Source: Rhodoblastus sphagnicola (lineage in GTDB: Bacteria > Pseudomonadota > Alphaproteobacteria > Rhizobiales > Beijerinckiaceae). From it: a stretch of DNA of 64,000 nt. The notes beneath the pieces were generated by a model. It searched no databases, was not told the DNA's origin, and saw only the letters and a list, made by a program, of their open reading frames with translations. Position numbers and translations under genes: made by a program. Positions 51,133 to 60,019 of the stretch are shown here, piece by piece. Position 1 is the first letter of the stretch. Each line of letters opens with the position of its first letter. The stretch covers positions 1 through 64,000 of the forward strand of contig NZ_NHSJ01000140.1 in assembly GCF_002937075.1 (NCBI RefSeq). The letters run 5' to 3'.

Positions 51133-51342
51133 ATGCCCTGGTTCGTGGTCTATCGCAACAAGACGATGAACAAGGAGATGCGTTCGCCGCCTTGCCCAAC
51201 GGAACGCAGCGCGCTGACGCATGCGCGCGCGCTTGACCGGGATGGCGCCGAAGTCTTGCGCGTCGAAGGCCCGGACGGAGCGGCCGTGCCGGCGCGGATG
51301 CTCGACGCATGGCTCGACGACGCTCCAGACATGGCCGATTGA
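51133..51342 (+). CDS. Small hypothetical protein
   Basis: The ATG at 51133 has GGAG seven bases upstream and opens 69 residues (MPWFVVYRNKTMNKEMRSPP; then ALTHARALDRDGAEVLRVEGPDG). The middle looks like a short alpha/beta unit with DGAEVLRVEGPDG strand-turn pattern. No family recognised, no membrane helix or signal. An in-frame ATG at 51031 is less likely. It follows ndvB by 145 bases, possibly separately transcribed. Confidence 0.5.
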   Translation: MPWFVVYRNKTMNKEMRSPPCPTERSALTHARALDRDGAEVLRVEGPDGAAVPARMLDAWLDDAPDMAD

Positions 51343-51383
51343 CGGACGCGACATGCGACGGCGGCCTCATCTTGTCGGCGTTA

Positions 51384-51440
51384 GAGCATTTTCAAGCGAA
51401 GCGGACACCGGTTCGCGTGAAAAAATGCGTTAAAACAAGA
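51384..51440 (+). repeat. Hyphomicrobiales intergenic repeat, copy 4 (best preserved)
   Basis: AGCATTTTCAAGCGAAGCGG, then ACACCGGTTCGCGTGAAAAA and ATGCGTTAAAAC, is the canonical form of a short repeat common between genes in this bacterial order. Confidence 0.7.
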
Positions 51441-51498
51441 ATCTGGAGTGTTTTCATGTTTCCACGAAACGTGAAGATGCTCTGGACGCGAACGGGCT

Positions 51499-51879
51499 TC
51501 AGCCGCCCGACGTGAAGAAAATATCCTCGTCGTCGGCGCTGTCGCGCGGCATCGACGCAAGCGCCTGGCGCCCGGTGAGATAAGCCGCGAGATCGTGAAG
51601 CCGAACCGGCTGCGTGGCGCCGACAAGATCAACGGCGACCCCGCGCTGCATCTGGCGCGCGAGCTGGCCGATAAACTCGGCGATGGCCGCGACCTCCTGC
51701 ACGCTGAGGTCGAGTTGCTGCACATCGGTGAAATGCCCCGCCGGGGGCGTTTCCGATTGCCGCAAAATCTCCCCGACGGCGACCTCCACCCGCGACAGCC
51801 GCGAGGAGGTCAGGCGCAGGGCTTCGGCGGCCCGCGCCAGCGCGCCCGCCAGATCGTTGATTTCCCGTCGCGCCTTCAT
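51499..51879 (-). CDS. cheT: CheT-like protein with DxxxQ phosphatase motif
   Basis: The ATG at 51879 overlaps the cheD stop (ATGA) and gives 126 residues, mainly two helices. QQLDLSVQEVAAI holds D57-x3-Q61, the CheZ-type DxxxQ motif. In Sinorhizobium the gene after cheD, cheT, encodes a small protein with this motif that helps dephosphorylate CheY; position and motif match. The acidic end DSADDEDIFF may bind CheY. It is the last gene of the operon. Confidence 0.75.
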   Translation of the reverse strand: MKARREINDLAGALARAAEALRLTSSRLSRVEVAVGEILRQSETPPAGHFTDVQQLDLSVQEVAAIAEFIGQLARQMQRGVAVDLVGATQPVRLHDLAAYLTGRQALASMPRDSADDEDIFFTSGG

Positions 51880-52439
51880 GAGAACAACTCCATGTCGCCC
51901 CCGGTGGAAGTCGCGGCGGAGGGAAACGCGCTGGCCTTTGCCGCCTCGGTGGCGGCCAGTTTCGGCCCCGGCGCGACACAGATCTGTCTGGCGCGGCCGG
52001 AGACGGGCCAGAATTGCACGCGCCGGGCGCGTGTGCCGCCGAGATCCTCGGCGACGATCCGGATGCCCTCGTGGCGCAGGAAGCGCCGGGCGAAATCGGC
52101 ATTGTCGGCGCCGATGTTGGAAAGCCCGCGCACCATATTGGCGCCGCCGAAGATTTTGGCGTGGAGCCGTTCGCGGCGGGCGCCGATCTGCATGAGGTCG
52201 TTGATCAGCACTTCCATCAGATAGACGCCGTAGCGCTCCATGGTGCGAAGCTGATTGCGCCCCTCGGCCTGTTCGCCAGGCAGGAGAAAATGGTTTATGC
52301 CGCCGACCAGCGCCACGGGATCGTGCAGGCAGACGGCGACGCACGAGCCGAGCACCGTCGAAAACACCGTCGCAGGGTCGGCGCTGACGGCGCGCTCCCC
52401 CTGGACGATTGTCGTCGTGATCAGCGGCGCTTCGATCAT
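51876..52439 (-). CDS. cheD: Chemoreceptor glutamine deamidase CheD
   Basis: The 187-residue protein has the CheD core: TVFSTVLGSCVAVCLHDP with catalytic Cys33 and GGINHFLLPG with His50, then AKIFGGANM and GIRIVAEDLGGTRARRVQFWP. CheD deamidates receptor Gln residues and in many species regulates CheC-type phosphatases. The C-terminal 35 residues are an Ala/Ser-rich tail beyond the usual domain. It overlaps the upstream cheY by ATGA and cheT downstream. Confidence 0.92.
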   Translation of the reverse strand: MIEAPLITTTIVQGERAVSADPATVFSTVLGSCVAVCLHDPVALVGGINHFLLPGEQAEGRNQLRTMERYGVYLMEVLINDLMQIGARRERLHAKIFGGANMVRGLSNIGADNADFARRFLRHEGIRIVAEDLGGTRARRVQFWPVSGRARQICVAPGPKLAATEAAKASAFPSAATSTGGDMELFS

Positions 52440-52828
52440 TGCAGGCGTCCGACCACCGCCTCGATGGCCTTGCGCACGGCCTCGACCGTGAACGGCTTGG
52501 CGACGTAATTGTTCATTTGCAGCGCCTTGCCGCGATCGATCAGCGTCTTGTCGGCGCTGCCGGTCACCAGGATGAAGCCGATCCGGCTGGTCGAGGGCGT
52601 TTCGCGCAGCTTCTTCAGCAGCGTCAAGCCGTCCATGCCCGGCATGTTCATGTCGGAGATCACCAGATGGCCCGGCTTGGCCACGATATCCTTCAAGGCC
52701 TGCACGCCATCCTTGGCCTGGACGACGCGCGTGATGCCGATCTGTTCGAGCGCGTCGATGATGAGGGCGCGGCTCACCGCCGTGTCGTCCACCACGGTGA
52801 CTTCCAGTCGTTCCGCCAAAGAGCCCAT
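52436..52828 (-). CDS. cheY: Single-domain response regulator CheY (second copy in the operon)
   Basis: The 130-residue receiver has TVVDDTAVSRALI, phospho-Asp in LVISDMNMPGMDG, Thr in ILVTGSA and Lys in YVAKPFT. By position (between cheB and cheD) it corresponds to Sinorhizobium CheY2, the motor-binding regulator. Overlaps cheD by ATGA and stops just before cheB. Confidence 0.92.
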   Translation of the reverse strand: MGSLAERLEVTVVDDTAVSRALIIDALEQIGITRVVQAKDGVQALKDIVAKPGHLVISDMNMPGMDGLTLLKKLRETPSTSRIGFILVTGSADKTLIDRGKALQMNNYVAKPFTVEAVRKAIEAVVGRLQ

Positions 52829-52829
52829 G

Positions 52830-53849
52830 TTATCGCCTTTCCAAAAAAGTCAAATCCAGGATGCGCCGTCCGATCTCGTGCAGCGGCGCCTCGCTTTCCA
52901 CCGCGCCGCATTTTTTCGCGGCGCGGGGCATGCCGTGGACCATGCTGGTCGCCTCGTCCTGGGCGAGCGTGCGCGCCCCGGCCGCGCGCATGGCCAGCAG
53001 GCCGTCCGCGCCATCGTCGCCCATGCCCGTCAGGATCACGCCGACCGCGTTTTTGCCAAAATTTTTCGCCAGCGCGTGAAACAGCGCGTTGACGGAAGGG
53101 CGGAACACATCCCCCGGTTCGCCCGGACGCAAGCGGCAGGCCGGCCGCGAACCATTGGTGGCCTCGATGTGGACGCCGCCGGGCGCGAGCCAGACCCGTC
53201 CGGTTTCGAGCGGGGCGCCGTCCTCGGCTTCCGCCACCTGCGCCTCCGTGGCGGCGTTCAGGCGTTTGGCGAAGCTCTTGGTGAAAGCGCCGGGCATATG
53301 CACGGCGACCAGGGTCGGCGGGCAATCGGCGGGATAGCTGGCGAGCACGGCGAGCAGGGCCTCGACGCAGCCGGTGGACGCGCCGATGGCGACGATCTTG
53401 CCATCCCAGTGATAGGCGGAGTGGCGAAGGTGGGATTGAGGCGTCATGCGCTCGCCCACGCGCGCGCCCGCCGCCGCCAGCACGCAGGCCGGCAGGCTGT
53501 CGAAGGCGTTGGGATGTTCGATCGTGGGCTTGCCGACGCAGGTCACGGCCCCCAGCTCCAGCGCCGCGAGGGTCGCGGAAGCGCCGCGCGCCGTCTGGCT
53601 CGAAACCATCACCACGGGCATGGGGCGCAGCCGCATCACCTTTTCGAGAAAGTTCAGGCCGTCCATCTTCGGCATTTCGACGTCGAGCGTCATCACGTCG
53701 GGGTTGAGCTGCTTGATCGCCGCCCGCGCCTCGATCGGGTCGCCGGCCATGCCGACCACTTCGATCCCGGCGTCGCGCGACAGCGTCGCGGCGATCATGG
53801 CGCGCATGGTCGCGGAATCGTCCACCACGAGAACGCGCACCGGCTTCAT
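52830..53849 (-). CDS. cheB: Chemoreceptor methylesterase CheB
   Basis: The ATG at 53849 overlaps the cheR stop and gives 339 residues. The receiver part (residues 1-125) has VLVVDDSATMR and the phospho-Asp in VMTLDVEMPKMDG. The methylesterase part has the nucleophile loop AIGASTGCVEAL (Ser about residue 156), the His in AVHMPGAFTKSFA and the Asp region VILTGMGDDGADGLLAM. CheB removes methyl groups from receptors and is activated by CheA. The usual GTGG nucleophile loop is here STGC, with the Ser retained. Confidence 0.92.
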   Translation of the reverse strand: MKPVRVLVVDDSATMRAMIAATLSRDAGIEVVGMAGDPIEARAAIKQLNPDVMTLDVEMPKMDGLNFLEKVMRLRPMPVVMVSSQTARGASATLAALELGAVTCVGKPTIEHPNAFDSLPACVLAAAGARVGERMTPQSHLRHSAYHWDGKIVAIGASTGCVEALLAVLASYPADCPPTLVAVHMPGAFTKSFAKRLNAATEAQVAEAEDGAPLETGRVWLAPGGVHIEATNGSRPACRLRPGEPGDVFRPSVNALFHALAKNFGKNAVGVILTGMGDDGADGLLAMRAAGARTLAQDEATSMVHGMPRAAKKCGAVESEAPLHEIGRRILDLTFLERR

Positions 53850-54721
53850 GACGAAACCTCCGGCGCGGTCGCGGTATTGCGGCGGTAGCTGGTGACGCCC
53901 GCGCTGTCGAAACAGGCGGCGGCGGGTCCGTCCACCCGCTCGGAATGGCCGATATAGAGCCAGCCGCCGGGCGCGAGCATGGCGGCGAATTTCGCCCACA
54001 GGGCGCGCTGGGTGGCGTCGTCGAAATAGATCGCGACATTGCGGCAGAAAATGGCGTCGAACGGGCCGCGCATCGGCCAGGCGGCGTTGAGATTGAGGCG
54101 ACGGAAGGCGATCATCCGCCGCAAATCCGCGCCGGCGCGCCGGCCGGCGCCCTCCTTGGCGAAGTAGCGCTGCAAGGCCTGGGGCGGAACGTCCTCGACC
54201 AGCGCGGCCTCGGGATAGAGGCCCTCGCGGCCATGGGCGATCATGCGGGGATCGATGTCGGTCGCCAGCACCTTTATGTCGAGATCGGCCACTCTCGGGT
54301 CCAGATGCAGCGCGGTCAGGGCGATGGAATAGGGCTCCTCGCCGCTGGAGCATGCGGCCGACCACAGTCGCGCCCGCTCGCCGCGCCGCGCCCGCGCCAG
54401 CAGCGGCGGCAGCACGGAATGTTCGAGATGATCGAAATGATGCCGCTCGCGGAAGAAGCGGGTGACGTTGGTGGTCAGCGCCGACAGCATTTCCTGCCGC
54501 TCGCCGTTGTCCTCCTCGCGCAGCAGCGCGCAATAATCGGAAAAGCTCTCCAGGTTCAGCGCCCGCAGCCGCTTGATCAGCCGCGAATAGACCAGGCTGG
54601 CCTTGTTCTCCGTCAAAAAAATGCGCGCGTCCGCATAGAGCATATCGGCGATGTCGCGAAAATCCTCACCCGTGAGCGGGTAGTCGCCTTCGATCAGATT
54701 GCCCTTGCGGAGCGCGCTCAA
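53846..54721 (-). CDS. cheR: Chemoreceptor methyltransferase CheR
   Basis: The 291-residue protein has the helical N-terminal domain (ARIFLTENKASLVYSRLIKRLRAL) and the SAM-dependent catalytic domain: TTNVTRFFRERHHFDHL, WSAACSSGEEPYSIALTAL, VLATDIDPRMI and CRNVAIYFDDATQ. It methylates receptor glutamates. A CheR-docking pentapeptide-like end (DWREF) is present on the receptor encoded at 57995-59761. It overlaps cheW and cheB. Confidence 0.93.
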   Translation of the reverse strand: MSALRKGNLIEGDYPLTGEDFRDIADMLYADARIFLTENKASLVYSRLIKRLRALNLESFSDYCALLREEDNGERQEMLSALTTNVTRFFRERHHFDHLEHSVLPPLLARARRGERARLWSAACSSGEEPYSIALTALHLDPRVADLDIKVLATDIDPRMIAHGREGLYPEAALVEDVPPQALQRYFAKEGAGRRAGADLRRMIAFRRLNLNAAWPMRGPFDAIFCRNVAIYFDDATQRALWAKFAAMLAPGGWLYIGHSERVDGPAAACFDSAGVTSYRRNTATAPEVSS

Positions 54722-55185
54722 GCGGCTTCTCCGATCGAGGGCGGCGTCAGATGGTCGAGGCGGATCAGGCCGACCATGCGATCGTCAAAAGCGAACACGC
54801 CCTGCACGTAGAGTTTCACCACCTCGGACGCGACATCGGGAATCGGCTGGATGGTTTCGGACGGCTGCGACAGGATGTCGGACACCGCATCGACCAGCAG
54901 CCCCACCAGCCTGCTGCCGATCTGCACCACGATCACCACCCGGCGGGCGGAAATTTCGATCGGAGGGAACCCCAGCCGCTCCGCCAGATCGACGATGGGC
55001 AGCACCGCGCCGCGCAGGTTGATCACGCCGCGCACGTAGGAGGGCGCGTGCGGCAAGGCCGTGGCGGGAGTCCAGCCGCGAATCTCGCGCACCGCCATGA
55101 TGTCGATGGCGAATTCCATCGCGCCGAGCCGGAACACGATGAATTCCTTGGAAACGCCGGCGCTGTTGTCGTTGTGTTCGATCAT
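54718..55185 (-). CDS. cheW: Adaptor protein CheW
   Basis: The ATG at 55185, with GGAG in range, gives 155 residues; a GTG at 55197 overlapping the cheA stop is an alternative. The CheW fold is plain: EFIVFRLGAMEFAIDIMAVREI, ATALPHAPSYVRGVINLRGAVLPIVDL and VGLLVDAVSDIL. It links receptors to CheA in the arrays. Confidence 0.93.
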   Translation of the reverse strand: MIEHNDNSAGVSKEFIVFRLGAMEFAIDIMAVREIRGWTPATALPHAPSYVRGVINLRGAVLPIVDLAERLGFPPIEISARRVVIVVQIGSRLVGLLVDAVSDILSQPSETIQPIPDVASEVVKLYVQGVFAFDDRMVGLIRLDHLTPPSIGEAA

Positions 55186-55193
55186 GGCTCGGC

Positions 55194-57305
55194 TCACTCC
55201 GCGGCCAGCGGCGATTGCGCATGCGCGGATGCGCCTGCGACGAAGATATCAATGTCCAGGATCAGGGCGACGCGGCCGTCGCCGAGAATGGTCGCGGCGG
55301 CGACGCCGGGGATGTGCTGGTAGTTGGTTTCAAGACTCTTGATCACCACCTGGCGCTGGTCGAGGATGGCGTCCACGATCAGGGCGCAGCGCCGGCCGCC
55401 CTCGCTTTCGACAATGATGACCACGCCCAAAGTGGGGTCGGCCTCGTCGTCGCGATAGCCCATCTCGCGGCCGACATCGATCAGCGGGACGAACACGCCA
55501 CGGTCGGCCAGCACCCGCGTCTCGACGCCGAGACGATGCACCTGCTGGGCTTTCGGCCGCAGCGTCTCGACGATGGCGGTGAGCGGCGCGACAAGCGTCT
55601 GGTCGGCGACCCGCACCACCATGCCGTCGAGAACGGCGAGAGTCAGCGGCAGGCTCATGGAAAAGGTCGTGCCCAGTCCCGGCCGCGACGTTATGGAAAT
55701 GCGGCCGCCGAGCGACTGGATCGAACTGCGCACCACATCCATGCCGACGCCGCGCCCGGAAATGTCCGACACCGTCGAAGCCGTCGAAAAGCCCGGCAGG
55801 AACAGCAGGCTGTCGATCTCGGCGCTGGACAGCTGCGCGTCGGCGGCGATCAGATCCTTCTCCACCGCCTTGGCTTTCACGCGGGCGCGGTCGATGCCCT
55901 TGCCGTCGTCGCTGACGTCGATGAAGATGCGGCCCGAGCGATGCGCGGCGCTGAGGCGCACCTCGCCCTGATCGGGCTTGCCCGCCGCGCGGCGTTCCTC
56001 GGGCGATTCCAAGCCGTGGTCGATGGCGTTGCGGATCATGTGCGTCAGGGGATCGGCCAGTTTTTCGAACACGGTGCGATCCACTTCGGTCGCCTCGCCC
56101 TCGGTCTTCAGCCGCACCTGCTTGCCGGTCATGTCGGCCAGTTCGCGCACGATGCGGGTCATGCGCTGGAACAGCGGCTTCACCGGCTGGGCGCGGATCG
56201 CCATGATGCCTTCCTGGATTTCGCGCGTGAGCTGCTCCAGCGAGGTCAAATCGTCGAAGGCTTTGCACGCGCGAGGAAGGCCCGCGTCGAGAATGCTTTG
56301 CGACAGCATGGCCTGATTGATCACGAGTTCGCCGACCAGATTGGCCAGCCGGTCCACCCGTTCGAGATCGACGCGGATGGTTTGCGAAACCGGCGCCTCC
56401 GCTTTGGCGGTTTCGAGTTTGGCGATCTCGGGCTTGGGTTTTTCGCGCGGTGTCGCGGCGGCTTCAGGCGCGGGCAGGTCGATGGTCAGCGGCGTGAAAT
56501 CCAGTCCGTCGCCGTTGGCCGCTTCATCTTTCGCCGCCGACGCCGCCGCGACGGTCTCGATCGTGAGTTCGCAATCGTCGCGCACGAAGTCGAACACCTC
56601 CTCGACGGCGTCGCGGGGCGCGGCGGTGGCGAGGTCGATGGTCCAGGCGAGATAGGCGCCGTTGGGGTCGAACGCGTCGAGCAGGGGCAGCGCGGAGGCG
56701 TCGCAGCGCGTGCTGACAGCGCCGAGTTGGGCCAGTTCGCGCAAAATGCGGGCAGGCTCATTGCCGCGCCGGTAAAGGTCGGGCATGGGCCGGAAAAAAA
56801 TCCGCCAGTCTTGCATCGCCGCGACGGGCGCGAAACCGTCGAGCGAGAGGGTCAGGGGCTGAAAGCCGAAGGAATCGCCTTCGTCCGACGCAGCCGCCGG
56901 CGCCGGGGCTTCGTCCTCCGAGAGTCCCGCGAGATCGGCGGAGAGCGCCTGGAGGCGCGCGTCCTCGACCTCCTGCTGGCCCTGCGCCTCGCGCACCAGA
57001 TCGGCGAGCAGGTCGGCGGAGCGCAGCATGATCTTCATCACCCCCGGCGAGGGCTCCATCCGATGGTCGCGCAGGCGGTCGAGCGCGGTTTCGAACTTGT
57101 GGGCGAAGCGCACGAGACGCTCGAACTTGAAGGCGCCGGCGCCGCCCTTGATCGAATGAACGGCGCGGAACACGGCGTTGACGGTCTCGGCATCGGCCTC
57201 GCCGATTTCGAGCGCCAGCAGCCCGGTCTCGGTTTCGTTAAGCTGCTCCTCGCATTCCTGGAAAAAGGTCTGCCGGATCGTCGCCATTGTGTCCACGGCG
57301 GTCAT
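55194..57305 (-). CDS. cheA: Chemotaxis histidine kinase CheA
   Basis: The 703-residue protein is complete: P1 Hpt with H50 in VHSIKGGAGAF; a P2-like region around 160-255; P3 dimerisation (LANLVGELVINQAML near 325); P4 kinase with HMIRNAIDHGLESPEER (N box), DDGKGID (G1) and GRGVGMDVV (G2); and a P5 CheW-like domain (VVRVADQTLVAPL to the end). It phosphorylates CheY and CheB. It corresponds to the main CheA of the operon; the 5' part of a paralogue lies at 1-735. Confidence 0.94.
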   Translation of the reverse strand: MTAVDTMATIRQTFFQECEEQLNETETGLLALEIGEADAETVNAVFRAVHSIKGGAGAFKFERLVRFAHKFETALDRLRDHRMEPSPGVMKIMLRSADLLADLVREAQGQQEVEDARLQALSADLAGLSEDEAPAPAAASDEGDSFGFQPLTLSLDGFAPVAAMQDWRIFFRPMPDLYRRGNEPARILRELAQLGAVSTRCDASALPLLDAFDPNGAYLAWTIDLATAAPRDAVEEVFDFVRDDCELTIETVAAASAAKDEAANGDGLDFTPLTIDLPAPEAAATPREKPKPEIAKLETAKAEAPVSQTIRVDLERVDRLANLVGELVINQAMLSQSILDAGLPRACKAFDDLTSLEQLTREIQEGIMAIRAQPVKPLFQRMTRIVRELADMTGKQVRLKTEGEATEVDRTVFEKLADPLTHMIRNAIDHGLESPEERRAAGKPDQGEVRLSAAHRSGRIFIDVSDDGKGIDRARVKAKAVEKDLIAADAQLSSAEIDSLLFLPGFSTASTVSDISGRGVGMDVVRSSIQSLGGRISITSRPGLGTTFSMSLPLTLAVLDGMVVRVADQTLVAPLTAIVETLRPKAQQVHRLGVETRVLADRGVFVPLIDVGREMGYRDDEADPTLGVVIIVESEGGRRCALIVDAILDQRQVVIKSLETNYQHIPGVAAATILGDGRVALILDIDIFVAGASAHAQSPLAAE

Positions 57306-57308
57306 CGC

Positions 57309-57674
57309 TCAGGCCGCCACGCGGCGCACGGCGCTGACCAGCTTTTCGGCGTCGAACGGCTTGACGATCCAGCCCGTCGCGCCGGCCTTGCGCGCCCGGT
57401 CCTTTTTTTCGGGCGCGTTTTCCGTGGTGAGGACCAGGATGGGAATGCTGCGATAGCCGGGATCGTTGCGGACAGCCTCGATGAAGCCGAAGCCGTCGAG
57501 CCGGGGCATGTTGATGTCGGTGATGATGACGTCGGGTTTTTCCTCGCGCAGCCTTTCGAGCCCGTGGGCGCCGTCCACCGCATCCACCACGCGGTAGCCG
57601 GCCTCGGACAAAGCGAGGTTGAGCATGTCGCGCATGGTGCGCGAATCGTCCACCGTCAGGATGGTCATGGGCAT
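57309..57674 (-). CDS. cheY: Single-domain response regulator CheY (first copy in the operon)
   Basis: The ATG at 57674 (GGGAG upstream) gives 121 residues, a receiver with ILTVDDSRTMRDML, phospho-Asp in IITDINMPRLDGFG, LVLTTENAPE and WIVKPFDAE. By position before cheA it corresponds to Sinorhizobium CheY1, the phosphate sink. It is also close in sequence to the CheY at 732-1100. Spacing to cheA is three bases. Confidence 0.92.
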   Translation of the reverse strand: MPMTILTVDDSRTMRDMLNLALSEAGYRVVDAVDGAHGLERLREEKPDVIITDINMPRLDGFGFIEAVRNDPGYRSIPILVLTTENAPEKKDRARKAGATGWIVKPFDAEKLVSAVRRVAA

Positions 57675-57691
57675 GGTTTGAGGTCTCCCGA

Positions 57692-57985
57692 TCATTCTTG
57701 CGAAAACTCTTGCGCGGGATCCACGCCCATCGCACGGATCTGGCTCGAGGGTTCGTCTCCCAGGTTGATCAGCGTCAGCGCGACGCCATCGGCGCGCCAG
57801 CTTCGCGCGGCGGAGAGAAGGGTTTGCAGGCCCTGGGCGCCGATCCGGCGCGTGGCCTGGGCGTTCAGGGTCAGGGGCGCGTAACGCAGGTCGCACAAGG
57901 CGTTGGCCAGAGGCGCGGCGCCGTCGGCGTCGAGCACGGCCGGCAGGGCGAATTCAGTCTGCTTGTCTTCCAGCGTGAGCTTCAT
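57692..57985 (-). CDS. cheS: STAS-domain protein, CheS-like
   Basis: The 97-residue protein has a STAS-like pattern (LPAVLDADGAAPLANAL; IGAQGLQTLLSAARSW; LTLINLG). In Sinorhizobium the gene between the receptor icpA and cheY1 encodes CheS, of about the same size, which binds the CheA P2 domain and accelerates CheY1 dephosphorylation. Assignment rests on position and size; the family call STAS is firmer. A separate STAS protein occupies the same place in the left cluster (1097-1438). Confidence 0.75.
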   Translation of the reverse strand: MKLTLEDKQTEFALPAVLDADGAAPLANALCDLRYAPLTLNAQATRRIGAQGLQTLLSAARSWRADGVALTLINLGDEPSSQIRAMGVDPAQEFSQE

Positions 57986-57994
57986 GGCCGCGCC

Positions 57995-59761
57995 TCAAAA
58001 TTCGCGCCAATCTTGATCGTCCTCCTCCACGGCTGCGCGTCCGGAAAATCCGCCGCCCGCCGCTTTTTGCGGCGGCGCCCGCCTGGAGCGCGCGGGGGGC
58101 GCGGCCTTCTGCGCATAGGGCGCCGCCTTGGGCGCGGAAGACCCGGCCTTGGGCGCTGGCCCGGGCTTGCGGAAGGCGTGCGGGGCCGCCCGCTCCAGCT
58201 CGCGCCGCATGGAATGATCCGGCGCGCCGGGAATGTGGAATTCGGAGATCATCATGGCCAGACGGTCGGTTTCCTGGGCCAGCGACTGGCTCGCCGCCGT
58301 CGCCTGTTCCGACATGGCGGCGTTCTGCTGCGTGCCCTGATCCATCTGGTTCACGGCGCTGTTGACCTGTTGCAGCCCGGTGGCCTGCTCCTCGGCGCTG
58401 GAGGCGATGTCGGTGATGACGCCGGCGATTTCCGAGACCCTGTCCTCGATCTGCGACAGCGCCTTGCCGGTTTCCGCCACCAGCGACACGCCTTCGCTGA
58501 CCTGGCTGCTCGACGTCGAGATCAAATCCTTGATCTCCTTGGCCGCGCCCGCCGAACGCTGCGCCAAGGCGCGCACTTCCGAGGCGACGACGGCGAAGCC
58601 GCGCCCGGCGTCGCCGGCGCGGGCCGCCTCCACGCCGGCGTTGAGCGCCAGCAGGTTGGTCTGGAACGCGATTTCGTCGATCACCCCGATGATCTGGCTG
58701 ATCTGATGCGAGGATTTCTCGATCTTGCTCATGGCCTCCACGGCCTTGCGCACGATGGCGCCGCCGTGCTGGGCGTCGACCCGCGCGCCGCTGACGGCTT
58801 CGCGCGCCACGCGGGCGCCCGCCGCCGTCTTGTTCACCGTGGCGGTGATCTGGTCGAGCGCCGCCGCCGTCTGTTCGAGGCTGGCCGCCTGTTGTTCGGT
58901 GCGCCGCGACAGGTCGTTGGAGGCGACCGCGATTTCCTCGGCGCCGGAATGGACCGAATCCGTGGAGGCGCGCACGCCCTCGAACGCGTCCGCAAGCTGC
59001 TCGATCGCCGCGTTGAAATCGGCCTGCAATTGCGCGTAGGCCTCCGGCATGTCCTCGGTGATGTGATAGGTGAGGTCCTTCTCCGCCAGTTTGGCGAGGC
59101 CGGCGCCGATGGTGCGCGCCACGGCCGAGCGCTCCCTGGCCAACGCCTCGGCTTCGGCGTGCTTGCGCGTCTCCTCGGCCTTGGCGGCCATGTCGCGCTC
59201 GCGTTCGGCGGCCTCAGCCTCCTGGCGCTTGCGCGCCTCCTCGGCGGCGTCGATATAGACCGAAATCGACAGGTCCATGTCGAGATAGATGCCCTTCAGC
59301 AGCGCGGACAGCGACTTCGCCAGATCCTCCGCCTTGGCTTGCGCGCCGAACGCCAGCATCCCCTTGGGCCAGGCCTCCTTGACGATCGCCGTGACGAGGT
59401 ATTCCGTGATCAGGGCGTAGGAGCCGATGTACCAGCGCGGCTCCAGCCCGATGCGCGCATGGGTCTCGCCGATGCGGCGGACCTGGGTGTAATAGCGCTG
59501 GTCGAACTGGCCGGAGCTGATCGCGGACCAATGCCCGAGCTGCATGGTCTTGGCGCGGGTAATTCCGCCTTCGTTGGAGAAGAACCGCCGCGTTTCCGGC
59601 GTCGCGCGCACCTGTTCGTAGAATTTGTCGAGCGCGGCCGGCAGCTCGCGCTCGATCACCGGCTTGATCTTCAAAATGGCCGCGCTGGCGCCCGCGTCCA
59701 TCCGGATGAACTGCAATCTTTCGTTCAATGGGTCCGCATGCGACAAGTTCTGCTCAGTCAT
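57995..59761 (-). CDS. icpA: Globin-coupled soluble chemoreceptor (HemAT/IcpA-like)
   Basis: The ATG at 59761 gives 588 residues without membrane helices. Residues about 10-165 are a protoglobin sensor; H101 in [18 protein letters not shown] is the expected proximal haem ligand. A helical/HAMP-like linker (about 200-290) leads to the MCP signalling domain, with the hairpin tip [23 protein letters not shown]-type segment near 400. After a Pro/Ala-rich flexible tail the protein ends in DWREF, which fits the W-x-x-F CheR/CheB docking pentapeptide. It would sense oxygen (aerotaxis) from the cytoplasm. It is the first gene of the che operon. Confidence 0.9.
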   Translation of the reverse strand: MTEQNLSHADPLNERLQFIRMDAGASAAILKIKPVIERELPAALDKFYEQVRATPETRRFFSNEGGITRAKTMQLGHWSAISSGQFDQRYYTQVRRIGETHARIGLEPRWYIGSYALITEYLVTAIVKEAWPKGMLAFGAQAKAEDLAKSLSALLKGIYLDMDLSISVYIDAAEEARKRQEAEAAERERDMAAKAEETRKHAEAEALARERSAVARTIGAGLAKLAEKDLTYHITEDMPEAYAQLQADFNAAIEQLADAFEGVRASTDSVHSGAEEIAVASNDLSRRTEQQAASLEQTAAALDQITATVNKTAAGARVAREAVSGARVDAQHGGAIVRKAVEAMSKIEKSSHQISQIIGVIDEIAFQTNLLALNAGVEAARAGDAGRGFAVVASEVRALAQRSAGAAKEIKDLISTSSSQVSEGVSLVAETGKALSQIEDRVSEIAGVITDIASSAEEQATGLQQVNSAVNQMDQGTQQNAAMSEQATAASQSLAQETDRLAMMISEFHIPGAPDHSMRRELERAAPHAFRKPGPAPKAGSSAPKAAPYAQKAAPPARSRRAPPQKAAGGGFSGRAAVEEDDQDWREF

Positions 59762-60019
59762 GGCTGATATCTCGCAATGCGGCGCCAGCTCGAAGCCGAT
59801 CAGCCGGCCGCGACGCGCTTGATGGAATTGGAAACAACGTAAGGAGACATGCCGCTTCAACGCGACGGAATCGGGCGGCGTCATGCCTCAGGATCTCGCG
59901 GCGGAGCGCGGGAATGCCGATCACTGGATATTGATACAGATCAAATATTGCGCCGCTATTAACGCCGCCAAATAAACCCGGCCGCGGCGGCGCGCGGATG
60001 ACCTTGCGTCACAGCAGGT
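59762..60019. promoter_or_regulatory. Region between the two soluble receptor genes
   Basis: About 260 bases holding the promoter side of the che operon. An AT-richer stretch (59930-59985, including TTGATACAGATCAAATATTG) is the best candidate. The palindrome TTGATAC-AGATCAA there resembles an FNR/CRP-type half-site pair (TTGAT-N4-ATCAA, 59936-59949), which would fit oxygen-linked control. Confidence 0.4.
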
